64,000 nucleotides of DNA from Methanosphaera sp. Its GTDB lineage: Archaea; Methanobacteriota; Methanobacteria; Methanobacteriales; Methanobacteriaceae. The DNA lies in contig NZ_JALEKL010000015.1 in NCBI RefSeq assembly GCF_022768985.1, positions 29,154 to 93,153 on the forward strand, given 5' to 3'. Positions 15,037 through 23,916 of the stretch are shown piece by piece. The position numbers and the translations under genes were made by a program. Below the pieces are notes generated by a model. That model was not told the DNA's origin. It saw only the letters and a program-made list of their open reading frames with translations, and did not search any database. Position 1 is the first letter of the stretch. The number at the start of each line of letters is the position of its first letter.

Positions 15037-17586
15037 ATGGTTTTAACAGAATTACTAGCACCTGCAGGTTCATATGACATTTTAGTTGTTGCAATTAATT
15101 CAGGTGCAGATGCTGTATATATTGCAGGTCAAAGATATGGAGCAAGAGCATTTGCTGATAATTTTACATCAGAGGAACTTGAAAAGGCTGTTGAATATGC
15201 ACATCTTAATGGAGCAAGCATACATGTTACAGTAAATACACTTTTTAATTCAAAAGAAATTCTTGATGTATTAAAATACATACAATTCCTATATAGAATA
15301 GGAGTAGATGCAATAATTGTACAAGATGTAGGTCTTGTATATCTTGTAAATAAATACATACCAGATATGGAAATACATTCATCAACACAGATGACACTAC
15401 GTGACTATGAAAGTATACTATGGGCAAATGACAATGGAATAAAACGTGTAATACTTCCACGTGAAATGCCAATAGGAGAAATACGAAAAATATCAGATAA
15501 TTTAGAGCGTGATGGTATTGATGTAGATTTAGAAGTATTTGGACATGGATCATTATGTTATTGTATATCAGGTGATTGTTATATGTCATCATTTATATCA
15601 GGACGTAGTGCAAATAGAGGAGCATGTGCACAGCCTTGTCGTTCAAATTACAAACTTAAATACAGAAATCATAGTATAAACAATGGATGTTTAATATCAA
15701 CACATGATCTTGCAACATTTAAAAATGTAAAAGATATATCAGATGCTGGTGTAAAATCACTAAAAATTGAGGGAAGATTAAAAGGTGATGACTATGCACG
15801 TAATGTTGTAGGTGCATATCGTAGTATGATAGATAATATGGATGAAGCAGACAATAGTGATCTTATAAAACAACTCCAGTGTGAACTTGATCTTACATTT
15901 AATAGATACTACACAAATGGGTATATAATGAATGATACACCAGGAGATGTGATGGGACGTGAAAGTTCCTTCCACCAGGGATTATATCTAGGAAAAATTA
16001 AATCAATTGAAGGTGATCTTGTAGATATAGAATTTGAAAGTACTGATCATCCAACACTTGAAATTGGTGATGGTATAGGATTTAAACATAACAATCATAT
16101 ACGTGGAATTTATATTGATAAGATTGTTAAACAGGATTTAAATCATATACTAATTGAAACAACACGTGATATTCGTGTAGGATCTGAGGTATATATTAGT
16201 TATTCTAAAAAACTACGTGATAGAGTAAAACCATACCATAAAGAACAAATAAAACCACATCTTCCTTTATCATTTGATATATCTGTAAATAAAAACAATC
16301 AAATGGCAGTAAATACAAGCTTTAAGATTGAAAATGAAGTAATAAGCTTTGGATATAAATCAAAATATGAATTTAAAGAAGCAATAAATAAGCCACTTAC
16401 TGAAGAAATTATAACACAACAAATGGTAAAAAGTGGAGATACACCATTTATTGTAAATAAGGTACGTATTGATAATCTTCCTGATAACTTATTTATGCCA
16501 ATAGGTAAAATTAATAATATTCGTCGTGACATATTAAATGAAGCACAAAGAAGACTTCTTAAATACTACCTGCCTAATGATGAAAAATCAGAAGCTATAC
16601 GAAAAGATATTAAAAAGCTCATAAAATCTGATAAAAAAGATACACATGGCATTGAAAAATCAGAATATGTGGGAGTTAATGTGTATGTTGATAATTTAGA
16701 GTTACTTGAAGTTGCAAATCGTAATGCTATAAATAGAATCTACTTTGATGCATCATACATCTATGATAATGCAGATGATTACTTTGCAAATATTGAGCAG
16801 TTATTAACAAAGGCAAGACAGATTGCCATTGATAAGGAAGTTGTATGGGTTCTTCCTGCATTTACATCAGATGAAGATCTTGATAAAATTAAGAAAATCT
16901 ATAATAATCTACGCTCTAGTAATATCATTGTATCAATTATGGGTGATTCTCCATCACTACCTAGAATATTTAAAGATACAAACATTTATGGTGCACATAA
17001 CCTTAACATATGGAATAATTATTCAGCAAAAATGCTAGAAAAGAGTGGCTTTAAATCACTTACAATTTCAAGTGAACTTTCAAGAAAAGAAATCAAAGAA
17101 CTACTAAGAAAATCAAGAAACTATGATATTGGTCTTGAATTAATAGTACAGGGAAATCAGGAAATAATGGTTTCAAAAGATGACTTCTCAAAACTAAATG
17201 GTGGATTTGATCTTGACATAGAAACTGATGAATACGTAGTACTTGAAGATCCAAAAAATAAGGCTAAATTTAAAATATACTTCGACTACAACCATCAAAG
17301 TCACTTCTTCAACGATGAAATGCTCTGTTTAATTGATGAAATTGATGAAATTAAAAATATGGGAATTGAAAACATAACACTTGACTGCAGATTTACAAAA
17401 GAAAAATACACCTCACGTATAATAAATCTCTACATACAAAGACTACGTGATGCAAATCCTAAACGTAAATATTCAGAGTCAATAGGTGAAATTTCATATT
17501 CAAAACTAAATAAGGGTAACTTTGAACAAGAAAGAGTACTTGAAGATAGAAAAAGTCAAAGTAAACGTAAAAAAGCAAGAAGTTAA
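15037..17586 (+). CDS. U32 family peptidase-like protein with C-terminal DUF3656-type region
   Basis: An 849-residue protein. The first 300 residues are the U32 TIM-barrel-like domain: LLAPAGSYD, GADAVYIAGQRYGARA, VNTLF, HSSTQMT. A cysteine cluster (Cys174, Cys176, Cys181, Cys197, Cys201, in GSLCYC..GDCYMS and GACAQPCR) is the iron-sulfur/metal signature of the collagenase-like members that include RlhA (23S rRNA hydroxylation) and other RNA-modifying proteins. The rest matches the long two-domain architecture. The C-terminus is very basic (KSQSKRKKARS), consistent with RNA binding. So rRNA/tRNA modification is more likely than proteolysis (inference). GAGGT upstream supports ATG 15037. Confidence 0.88.
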   Translation: MVLTELLAPAGSYDILVVAINSGADAVYIAGQRYGARAFADNFTSEELEKAVEYAHLNGASIHVTVNTLFNSKEILDVLKYIQFLYRIGVDAIIVQDVGLVYLVNKYIPDMEIHSSTQMTLRDYESILWANDNGIKRVILPREMPIGEIRKISDNLERDGIDVDLEVFGHGSLCYCISGDCYMSSFISGRSANRGACAQPCRSNYKLKYRNHSINNGCLISTHDLATFKNVKDISDAGVKSLKIEGRLKGDDYARNVVGAYRSMIDNMDEADNSDLIKQLQCELDLTFNRYYTNGYIMNDTPGDVMGRESSFHQGLYLGKIKSIEGDLVDIEFESTDHPTLEIGDGIGFKHNNHIRGIYIDKIVKQDLNHILIETTRDIRVGSEVYISYSKKLRDRVKPYHKEQIKPHLPLSFDISVNKNNQMAVNTSFKIENEVISFGYKSKYEFKEAINKPLTEEIITQQMVKSGDTPFIVNKVRIDNLPDNLFMPIGKINNIRRDILNEAQRRLLKYYLPNDEKSEAIRKDIKKLIKSDKKDTHGIEKSEYVGVNVYVDNLELLEVANRNAINRIYFDASYIYDNADDYFANIEQLLTKARQIAIDKEVVWVLPAFTSDEDLDKIKKIYNNLRSSNIIVSIMGDSPSLPRIFKDTNIYGAHNLNIWNNYSAKMLEKSGFKSLTISSELSRKEIKELLRKSRNYDIGLELIVQGNQEIMVSKDDFSKLNGGFDLDIETDEYVVLEDPKNKAKFKIYFDYNHQSHFFNDEMLCLIDEIDEIKNMGIENITLDCRFTKEKYTSRIINLYIQRLRDANPKRKYSESIGEISYSKLNKGNFEQERVLEDRKSQSKRKKARS

Positions 17587-17627
17587 AATTATTATAATTT
17601 AACCTCTCTCCTTTAATACTCTTTTTT

Positions 17628-18086
17628 TTAGATTCTTTTTGTCATTGATATTATACTTCGATTTGTTTTTGATTTATCAACTACTATATCAAATAGGAAG
17701 CCTTTTTTTATAAAATAGATACAAAATTCAATGAATAAATCAGCAACAATAAAGTTAAATTCATAAATCTTTGTTGTATATACACAATAGATAATATCAT
17801 CAATTATATTTGAAATTACCTCACCATCAATATATTTTTCAAAAATATAGAAACATTCTATTTTTAAGATATTCTTTTTTAAGTATTCTTTATTAATACT
17901 AAAAAAACCAATTGGATCATATTCATAAATAACAATATATGTTTGATATTTTCTGAAATTAAGTAGTTTTTTAAAATTTTTAACTCCTATAAGTTCAGCT
18001 AATTGCTTATTTTCATGGTTTAATGTTTGAAATTCAGCTTTTCGCACTATCTTTTTATAACTACGTTTTTTAGTTTTTATATTCAT
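17628..18086 (-). CDS. Hypothetical protein, possible degenerate GNAT fold
   Basis: A 152-residue protein from ATG 18086 (an upstream TTG at 18113 extends it by nine residues but has no support). Basic N-terminus (KTKKRSYKKIVRKAEF), then alternating beta/hydrophobic segments: YIVIYEYDPIGFFSI, ILKIECFYIFEKYIDGEVISNIIDDIIYCVY, FNFIVADLFIEFCIYFIKKGFLFD. The order strand, strand, helix, strand, helix with a GFL-like end is reminiscent of acetyltransferases, but no acetyl-CoA loop is obvious, so I do not assign a function. It converges on the U32 gene. It is very A+T-rich, even for this genome, with no Shine-Dalgarno; translation may be leaderless. Confidence 0.6.
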   Translation of the reverse strand: MNIKTKKRSYKKIVRKAEFQTLNHENKQLAELIGVKNFKKLLNFRKYQTYIVIYEYDPIGFFSINKEYLKKNILKIECFYIFEKYIDGEVISNIIDDIIYCVYTTKIYEFNFIVADLFIEFCIYFIKKGFLFDIVVDKSKTNRSIISMTKRI

Positions 18087-18571
18087 AATGTATTTAAAAT
18101 TTAAAAGTAACAACTTTTAATTATATATTTTATATTTTAATATATATAAAATTAAACAATGTTTAAATAAATGCTATTTAATGTTTAATAAAAACTAAAA
18201 CTAAAAAACTCTAAAAACTATTAAAACTAAGAAATAAGCCTAATAAAAACTTATTTTTTTTAAGTAAACTATATATTTAATCAGGTTACGTGTGAATAAA
18301 ACTTGATAAAAAAAGAGCGATTATAAATAATATAAAACTAAATATTATAATGTTGAAATAAATTTTATTTTTACATATTTAATAGAATTTATTTTTCTTT
18401 TAATGTTTAATACTAAAAATTATTTATTTAAAATAGATTTTATTATTGGTTAAAGGATCAAAGACTCAAGTTAAGCCTTAATCTATTAATAAACAATAAC
18501 AAAAATACTATACTTTAAATTTATATTTATTTATACTTATTTAATTTGAAAAAATAAAGGACGATGATGAA
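18087..18571. other. Intergenic region upstream of the tandem membrane protein genes
   Basis: No gene seen. It holds divergent promoters. A slightly GC-richer segment around 18455-18485 (TTAAAGGATC, GACTCAAG, TTAAGCCTTAA) stands out from pure A+T, but I see no clear fold. A GATGATGA ribosome site precedes the next gene. Confidence 0.5.
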
Positions 18572-18841
18572 ATGTTAGAAGCATATTTACCTTTTTTAGG
18601 TTTAATAATTTTTGGAAACATAGAAAACTTAATCCTAGCATCACAAGGAGTAGTTAAAGGAGCAAATCCTTTAAAATTAGGACTTTTAAGTATAGTAATT
18701 GTAATACTATGGTTTATAATAGGAACAGTAGGAACATCTATAGCAATGAGTTATGCAAATGCTATTGAATTTGTAGGTGGACTTGCAATATTTATACTCG
18801 GTATACAATCAATGTTAGATGCAATTAAAAGTAGAAGTTAG
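18572..18841 (+). CDS. Three-helix membrane protein, half-transporter-like (copy 1)
   Basis: An 89-residue integral membrane protein with three predicted helices (about 8-27, 37-58, 64-84). It is a clear paralogue of the next gene: both have IIFGNIENL.L.SQG in helix 1, a G(L)L..I.VI.W..IGT.GT segment in helix 2, and GG.AIFILGIQSML in helix 3. Six-helix transporters of the LysE/TerC/MntP type are built from two such three-helix halves with polar residues in helices 1 and 4; here each half would be a separate gene. That link is inference from topology and the conserved Asn/Glu in helix 1. It is preceded by a GATGATGA site and followed 15 bases later by copy 2. Confidence 0.8.
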   Translation: MLEAYLPFLGLIIFGNIENLILASQGVVKGANPLKLGLLSIVIVILWFIIGTVGTSIAMSYANAIEFVGGLAIFILGIQSMLDAIKSRS

Positions 18842-18855
18842 GATGAGTGATTTTT

Positions 18856-19200
18856 ATGGCAGATGAACAAAAAAATGAATACGGATTAGTAGATGTAGAA
18901 GAATTAGATGTTGATGAATCATTATCATACTTTCTAAAAACACATAAAAACTTCTGGGCATTACTAATTTTTGGTAACATAGAAAATTTAGTTCTATCAT
19001 CACAAGGAGCAGCAAATGGTGTTGATCCAATAGGACTAGGAATTCTTACACTAATTGCTGTAATAGCTTGGCTACTTATAGGAACATACGGAACAAAAGT
19101 AGCACTTAAATATGAAAGCGTAATATCATTTATTGGTGGATTTGCAATATTTATACTTGGTATCCAATCAATGCTTGGAGCATTAGGAATACCATTATAA
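18856..19200 (+). CDS. Three-helix membrane protein, half-transporter-like (copy 2)
   Basis: 114 residues. An acidic cytosolic extension (MADEQKNEYGLVDVEELDVDES) precedes the same three-helix module as copy 1 (FGNIENLVLSSQG, LLIGTYGT, GGFAIFILGIQSML). A longer frame from GTG 18847 is available, but that GTG is the first part of a GTGAT ribosome site four bases before ATG 18856, so ATG is the start. The two genes are almost certainly one operon and their products probably pair. The acidic tail might be a regulatory or interaction segment. Substrate unknown; metal ion or small-solute transport is a guess. Confidence 0.8.
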   Translation: MADEQKNEYGLVDVEELDVDESLSYFLKTHKNFWALLIFGNIENLVLSSQGAANGVDPIGLGILTLIAVIAWLLIGTYGTKVALKYESVISFIGGFAIFILGIQSMLGALGIPL

Positions 19201-19217
19201 TCAAAAAATAGGATCTA

Positions 19218-19240
19218 CTAATAATTTAGATGATTATTAG
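19218..19240 (+). terminator. Hairpin just after the tandem membrane genes
   Basis: CTAATAAT (19218-19225) and ATTATTAG (19233-19240) form a perfect 8-bp stem with a 7-base loop, 18 bases after the stop codon. No T-run follows directly, so it may be an mRNA 3' stabiliser instead of a terminator. Confidence 0.4.
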
Positions 19241-19328
19241 AATTTATAGATAACACTCTAAAAAAGGAAAGGAGATTATTTATAAAATTAAGTAAGATAT
19301 AAAAAAAAAGGCTAAATAAATATTTTAG

Positions 19329-19374
19329 AAAAAAGAGTTTTATTATTAACTTTTTTCTAATAAAACCTCTTTTT
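19329..19374. terminator. Bidirectional hairpin terminator between convergent genes
   Basis: Left arm 19329-19345 and right arm 19358-19374 are complementary over 16 pairs with a single bulged G; the loop is 12 bases. The arms start and end in A/T runs, so U-tracts follow the stem in both directions. It lies between the plus-strand membrane genes and the minus-strand gene ending at 19466. One of the clearest terminators in the window. Confidence 0.75.
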
Positions 19375-19465
19375 CCCCTAATAAAAAAAAAATAAACATT
19401 ATAAAAAAAAGAAATTTCTCATTTTTTCTATTTTAAATTTTTAAAATTACACTACTTTTTAAACT

Positions 19466-19816
19466 TTAATATCCATGAGTTATGAAAACATCAAACATCT
19501 TATATCTAGCTGTTTTTAGGATGTCATGAGTATTTGTTCTGTTATATTCCATGGATAATTGTGTGGTTTTCTGAAATATGCGACCTTCTGCAATTTTTAT
19601 TAAAAGTTGAATTTCATTAGCTGTAAGTACACGTTTTGGATCTTCAAGAATAGTGTCAAGTTGTTCATTTAGTTTTATAATTTCAACTGCAATTTCACCA
19701 TCATATTGAAGGTCATACTTCATACAATGACGAAGAAGAAATTTATGATAATCACGAATAAATTCAACTTCCTCAATAATATCAAGATTCTCTAAAGTTA
19801 AATTCTTAGTATTCAT
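19466..19816 (-). CDS. Hypothetical helical protein, 116 residues
   Basis: Not recognised. A soluble, mostly helical protein (LENLDIIEEVEFIRDYHKFLLRHC, EIAVEIIKLNEQLDTILED, TANEIQLLIKIAEGRIFQKTTQLSMEYNRT) with balanced charges and no metal motif. It starts 23 bases after comB ends and on the same strand, so it is likely in the comB operon. A GATGTGGAT-like ribosome site precedes the ATG. Function unknown; possible small adaptor or regulator. Confidence 0.65.
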   Translation of the reverse strand: MNTKNLTLENLDIIEEVEFIRDYHKFLLRHCMKYDLQYDGEIAVEIIKLNEQLDTILEDPKRVLTANEIQLLIKIAEGRIFQKTTQLSMEYNRTNTHDILKTARYKMFDVFITHGY

Positions 19817-19839
19817 ATATCCACATCTTTTTTTTCTTT

Positions 19840-20541
19840 TTAGTTTATATTACGTAAGTATCCATCTTCATAGATTGCAACATTACTATATTCATTAATT
19901 TTTGTACATACTTTAACATCATCAAATGAACCACATTTTTTAAGACGAATTCCACCTTCAGAATTTAAGATAAGTTCACATGCTTTTTCATGATCACTTG
20001 CAAGATTTAAGCTTGCAACAGCAGAATCATTGAGTTTACATTCTTCCTGAGAGTTTTTAAGGATTTCCTCAACAATAATTCCAGCACCTATTGCATCTTC
20101 AATATTAAATCCTCCACGTCTTCCTGCCATAACCACATATATTTCATTTTTTGCAAGACGTAATGCTTCTTTTGCAACAGCTTCTGCATTTATAGCTGTA
20201 CCAATGAGTGTTGTAACTCCATCATTTTCTTCGACTTGTTCAAGAATTTTAGTACCATTTGTTGTTTTAAGAACAAGTGTGTCACAATTTGGATAATTTG
20301 TAACTTCAACAGGGGAGTTGTTAATATCAAATCCTTCAATGAGTTTTGAAGATTCTTCACCTGCAAGAATAACATCATCATCTTCCTCTTTAATTTTAAG
20401 TGCTTTTTGACTATCATTTAGAGGTATTACTTTATTAAAATAATTTAATGCTACAGTTATTGTTGTACTTGCTCTTACTTGGTCAACAACAATTGCAACA
20501 TCATCTGTCTTACAGTTACATAAACTTACATTTATATTCAT
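19840..20541 (-). CDS. comB: 2-phosphosulfolactate phosphatase
   Basis: 233 residues, typical ComB length. Motifs: VVDQVRASTTI near the N-terminus, AGEES..KLIEGFDINNSPVE, LVLKTTNGTKIL, TALIN-like GTAINAEAVA, and GRRGGFNIEDAIGAG. ComB removes phosphate from 2-phosphosulfolactate in the second step of coenzyme M biosynthesis in methanogens. GTGAT five bases before the ATG supports the start. It is the first gene of a two-gene unit with the small helical protein; comA and comC are not in the window. Confidence 0.93.
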   Translation of the reverse strand: MNINVSLCNCKTDDVAIVVDQVRASTTITVALNYFNKVIPLNDSQKALKIKEEDDDVILAGEESSKLIEGFDINNSPVEVTNYPNCDTLVLKTTNGTKILEQVEENDGVTTLIGTAINAEAVAKEALRLAKNEIYVVMAGRRGGFNIEDAIGAGIIVEEILKNSQEECKLNDSAVASLNLASDHEKACELILNSEGGIRLKKCGSFDDVKVCTKINEYSNVAIYEDGYLRNIN

Positions 20542-20682
20542 ATTTTATCACTTACTATTTTATATGAATTTACAGCTATATTAATTTTAATAATGAGACA
20601 ATATTAATTTTATAATGAAAATAATTAAATAACTTAATTTTAAAATATAGTTAATTATAAACTTAAATGGAGGCAAAAATCT

Positions 20683-21717
20683 GTGAGTGAAAATGATGAC
20701 AAAACAAACAACATAATACAACTAACAGAAAATTCAGAAAAAATAATACAGAAAGCTCAAAACAACCAAAGCAAGCCACGAAGCATACATAATGTAAATT
20801 TATACATGCTTATGTGTATGACAGGACTTCTAGTATATCTTGTATTTTTAGGATTGCAAAATACTAAATACTCAGATGTAATGATGATGGAAATGCCACT
20901 TCTTGTAATATTTACACTTGCTTTAACATACCTTACACAAAATGGACATAAATATACAGGATATTTTGCATTTATAGTTTTTACAGTATTATTCCTAGAA
21001 TTATGCAGGCCAATTGCAATTATCACACTAATAGTACTTACTGTACAAATTGGTATTCAATGCATAATGAAAATTTATTTAAATAGAGACGATTTCCAAG
21101 TAGAATTTAAACCTATTCGTGCTGGAAGTAAAAAACAAAGAATTAAAGATGTATTTTCAAGACTAAAATATCATATTCTTCTTTCAGCATTACTATTATT
21201 TATTGGATGTGTATTTGGGTATTTATTCCCTGATGTATTCCAGTCAATACTTGTATCACCACTTGATGGTATGAGACAATCAGCAAATTCTATTACAACA
21301 ATGGGATTATTTATAAATAATTCATCTGTTGCTGTGATGATGATTGCAGCTTCAATATGTCTTAGTCTACCTACTGTGTATCTATCATTTTTCAATGGTC
21401 TTTTCATTGGATTTGTAGGAACACAAACACCATTTGCAACACTTATTGCTTTTACTCTTCCACATGGAATATTTGAATTAACAGCAATAGTGATTGCTGG
21501 TGCTATAGCATTTAGAATAACACAGGCATTATTTGAAGTATTTAATGGAGTAATAAATTCAAAAGTTAAATTTGCAGATGAATTAAAAGTAGCATATCAT
21601 ATGATAGCAGATTGTATAATTCCAGTAATTGTTATGTTTATATTACTTATTATAGCAGCATTTATTGAAGCTAACTTAACTATATCTATAGGACAATTAC
21701 TTCTAACTCCATTATAA
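20683..21717 (+). CDS. SpoIIM-family (stage II sporulation protein M) membrane protein
   Basis: 344 residues. A soluble, Asn/Lys/Gln-rich N-terminus (about 1-40) is followed by about nine hydrophobic segments. The second half has the SpoIIM/DUF95 signature: an N-rich turn, SLPTVYLSFFNGLFIGFVGTQ, and LPHGIFELTAIVIAGAIAFRI. In archaea this family has no established role; some members sit next to signalling or vesicle genes. The first half adds four extra helices compared with the minimal family, so this is a longer variant. GTG start with GGAGGC upstream. Followed by a C-rich/T-rich 3' flank (TTCTCCTCCCCCTTTTT). Divergent from comB. Confidence 0.82.
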   Translation: MSENDDKTNNIIQLTENSEKIIQKAQNNQSKPRSIHNVNLYMLMCMTGLLVYLVFLGLQNTKYSDVMMMEMPLLVIFTLALTYLTQNGHKYTGYFAFIVFTVLFLELCRPIAIITLIVLTVQIGIQCIMKIYLNRDDFQVEFKPIRAGSKKQRIKDVFSRLKYHILLSALLLFIGCVFGYLFPDVFQSILVSPLDGMRQSANSITTMGLFINNSSVAVMMIAASICLSLPTVYLSFFNGLFIGFVGTQTPFATLIAFTLPHGIFELTAIVIAGAIAFRITQALFEVFNGVINSKVKFADELKVAYHMIADCIIPVIVMFILLIIAAFIEANLTISIGQLLLTPL

Positions 21718-21863
21718 ATTCTTTACTTCTCCTCCCCCTTTTTATAGATTAAATATAACTATTTTTTTTGAGAGAATTATCTTAATACTAACTATATGAA
21801 ATTATATTTTTAAAAAAAAGTAAAAAAAAGTTAATTGTGTGGGGTGGTTAATATTTATATGAT

Positions 21864-22649
21864 CTATTCATCATCTTTTGCATCACGATACATGTGTGCA
21901 AAGTGTGGATCATAAAGTTTTGATTGTTCTCCACTTTGTTGGTCAAGTACATCTCCAACAACAATCATAGCAGTTTTTGTAAATCCTGCTTCGTGTACTT
22001 TTTGTGCTATGTTGTCAAGATTTCCACGTAGGATTTCCTGATCTGGCCATGTTGCTTTTTTAACTATTGCAACAGGTGTTTTTGCATCATATTCTTTTTT
22101 AAGTTCTTCTACAACTTCTTCAATCATGTGAATACCTAGGAAGATACACATTGTAGCATTGTGTGTTGCAAGTTTTGCAAGAGCTTCTTTTGAAGGTTTA
22201 GGTGTTCTACCTTCAGGTCTTGTGATAATAATTGTCTGTGATACTTCAGGTAGTGTGAGTTGTGATTCAAGTGCTGCTGCTGTACCAAATAAACTACTTA
22301 CACCAGGAATTATTGTAAATTCAATATCAAGTTCTCTGAGTTGGTTGATTTGTTCTGCAATTGCACCATAAATTGATGGATCACCAGTATGTACTCTTGC
22401 TGTAATTTTATTTTCTTCATGTGCTGTTTTTATAACATCTATGATTTCATCTAGGTTCATTTCTGCACTGTCATAGATTTTTGCATCATCTTTTGCCATG
22501 TCAAGTATTGCTGGATTTACAAGTGATCCTGCATAAATAATAACATCAGCATTTTTTACAGCTTCTGCTCCTCTAACTGTTATAAGATCTGGTGCACCAG
22601 GTCCTGCTCCTACAAATATTACTTTTCCTTTATATTCATCAAAATTCAT
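21864..22649 (-). CDS. cbiF: Cobalt-precorrin-4 C11-methyltransferase
   Basis: A 261-residue SAM-dependent tetrapyrrole methylase. The N-terminal GAGPGAPDLITVRG, the ARVHTGDPSIYGAIAEQ segment and IIPGVSSLFGTAAAL are the CbiF/CobM signature; EGRTP and TMCIFLGI also match. It methylates C11 in anaerobic corrin-ring synthesis, needed for the corrinoids of methanol-dependent and other methyltransferases. GAGG upstream of ATG supports the start. It stands alone; other cbi genes are not nearby. The 3' flank on the sense strand reads TTAACCACCCC before T-rich runs. Confidence 0.95.
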   Translation of the reverse strand: MNFDEYKGKVIFVGAGPGAPDLITVRGAEAVKNADVIIYAGSLVNPAILDMAKDDAKIYDSAEMNLDEIIDVIKTAHEENKITARVHTGDPSIYGAIAEQINQLRELDIEFTIIPGVSSLFGTAAALESQLTLPEVSQTIIITRPEGRTPKPSKEALAKLATHNATMCIFLGIHMIEEVVEELKKEYDAKTPVAIVKKATWPDQEILRGNLDNIAQKVHEAGFTKTAMIVVGDVLDQQSGEQSKLYDPHFAHMYRDAKDDE

Positions 22650-22798
22650 TTTAGTTATCCTCTTAATAAATTTTCTTTTAATTAGTTAATCATATTTTTG
22701 TACTTGTTTAATAATATAAATTTACTCAAAATTGATCTAAAACATATAAAACTAAGTTTATTTTCAAAAATAATCCATATAATTTTATTTTCTAGTTC

Positions 22799-23665
22799 CT
22801 ATTTTTTGAGATATGAAACAGTATCAGATATAAGTCCCATAAATACAAGTATTACTCCCATAATAACAACACAAAGTCCCAGTGCAAGAAGATATATATT
22901 ACTCATTGCAGATGACAAGTAAACTGTTAGTGAAATTAGAAGTCCTATAAATATTACAATAGCACCACCTATACCATAGAAGTATAATGGTCTATTAAAG
23001 CGCATAATTTCAAATATCCTCATAAGTACACTTAGTCCCTGTGTTATTGGATTGTCTGTTGTTGTATATACATCGTATCTTACAGTAATTTGTACCTCTG
23101 CAATTGTAAGATTATTTTTTGCTGATTCTATAATCATGTCAGATTCAATACCAAATCCATCAGGATCAAAATTAAAATGATCAATTGAATATGCAGAAAA
23201 TGCCCTAAATCCACTCTGTGTATCTGTTAATTTAACTCCACTTGCTATGTTTGTTGCAGAATCAAGAACTGTTTGACCAACACGTCTATATATTGGTGTG
23301 TCTGTATCTTGACCATTAAGATAACGGCTTCCATTTACAATATCAGCATTACCTTCAACTATTGGCTTTATAACATCTGGAATTTCAGCAGGATTATGTT
23401 GTCCATCTGCATCTATTGTTACAACAATATCAAAGTTGTTTTTCTTTGCATATTCAAATCCTGTTTTTAGTGCAGCTCCTTTTCCCTTGTTTGTTTCATG
23501 TGATAGTACTGTTGCATTTGCTTGTTGTGATACTAGTTTTGTTCTATCACTACTTCCATCATCAATTACAATTACTTCATCTGCATATTGTGATGATAAA
23601 ATAATCATACTTGCAATGGATACCTCTTCATTGTATGCAGGCAGTAATACAGCAACTTTACTCAT
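22799..23665 (-). CDS. Family 2 glycosyltransferase with two C-terminal membrane helices
   Basis: 288 residues. Residues 1-220 form a GT-A domain: LLPAYNEE, VIDDGSSDRT, a DADGQH metal motif, GSRYL and TQSGFRAF. Two helices at about 224-244 and 256-277 end the protein. This architecture (DPM1/GtrB/ArnC-like) transfers a sugar from a nucleotide onto a polyprenyl or dolichyl phosphate. It faces the sugar epimerase and GT4 genes, so a role in cell-surface glycan or protein glycosylation is likely (inference). GGAG about 11 bases before ATG. Substrate sugar cannot be told. Confidence 0.88.
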   Translation of the reverse strand: MSKVAVLLPAYNEEVSIASMIILSSQYADEVIVIDDGSSDRTKLVSQQANATVLSHETNKGKGAALKTGFEYAKKNNFDIVVTIDADGQHNPAEIPDVIKPIVEGNADIVNGSRYLNGQDTDTPIYRRVGQTVLDSATNIASGVKLTDTQSGFRAFSAYSIDHFNFDPDGFGIESDMIIESAKNNLTIAEVQITVRYDVYTTTDNPITQGLSVLMRIFEIMRFNRPLYFYGIGGAIVIFIGLLISLTVYLSSAMSNIYLLALGLCVVIMGVILVFMGLISDTVSYLKK

Positions 23666-23916
23666 TAGTTTAACAACTCCAAAATTAAAAAATTAAAAGA
23701 AATTATAAAAAAGTTTTTTCATCCCTTTTTTTATATCAAAAAAATTGTTTATTTATACTATTATTATTTTTGATTAATTAAAGTATTATATTTAAGTATT
23801 ATTAATATTTTAAAATTAAAAAAATCGTGAGAACTTTTAAAAAAACAATAATATAAAAATACTATGAATAATAAACCTATTAATCACTAAATACAAAAAC
23901 AAAGGGACTAATTTAT

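Noticed and set aside
18455..18490. Possible tRNA in the GC-richer patch
   Set aside because: No cloverleaf or TTCGA-type T-loop can be made.
19255..19300. GGAAAGGAG site at about 19265 as start of a small gene
   Set aside because: No start codon follows within range and the frames close after a few codons.
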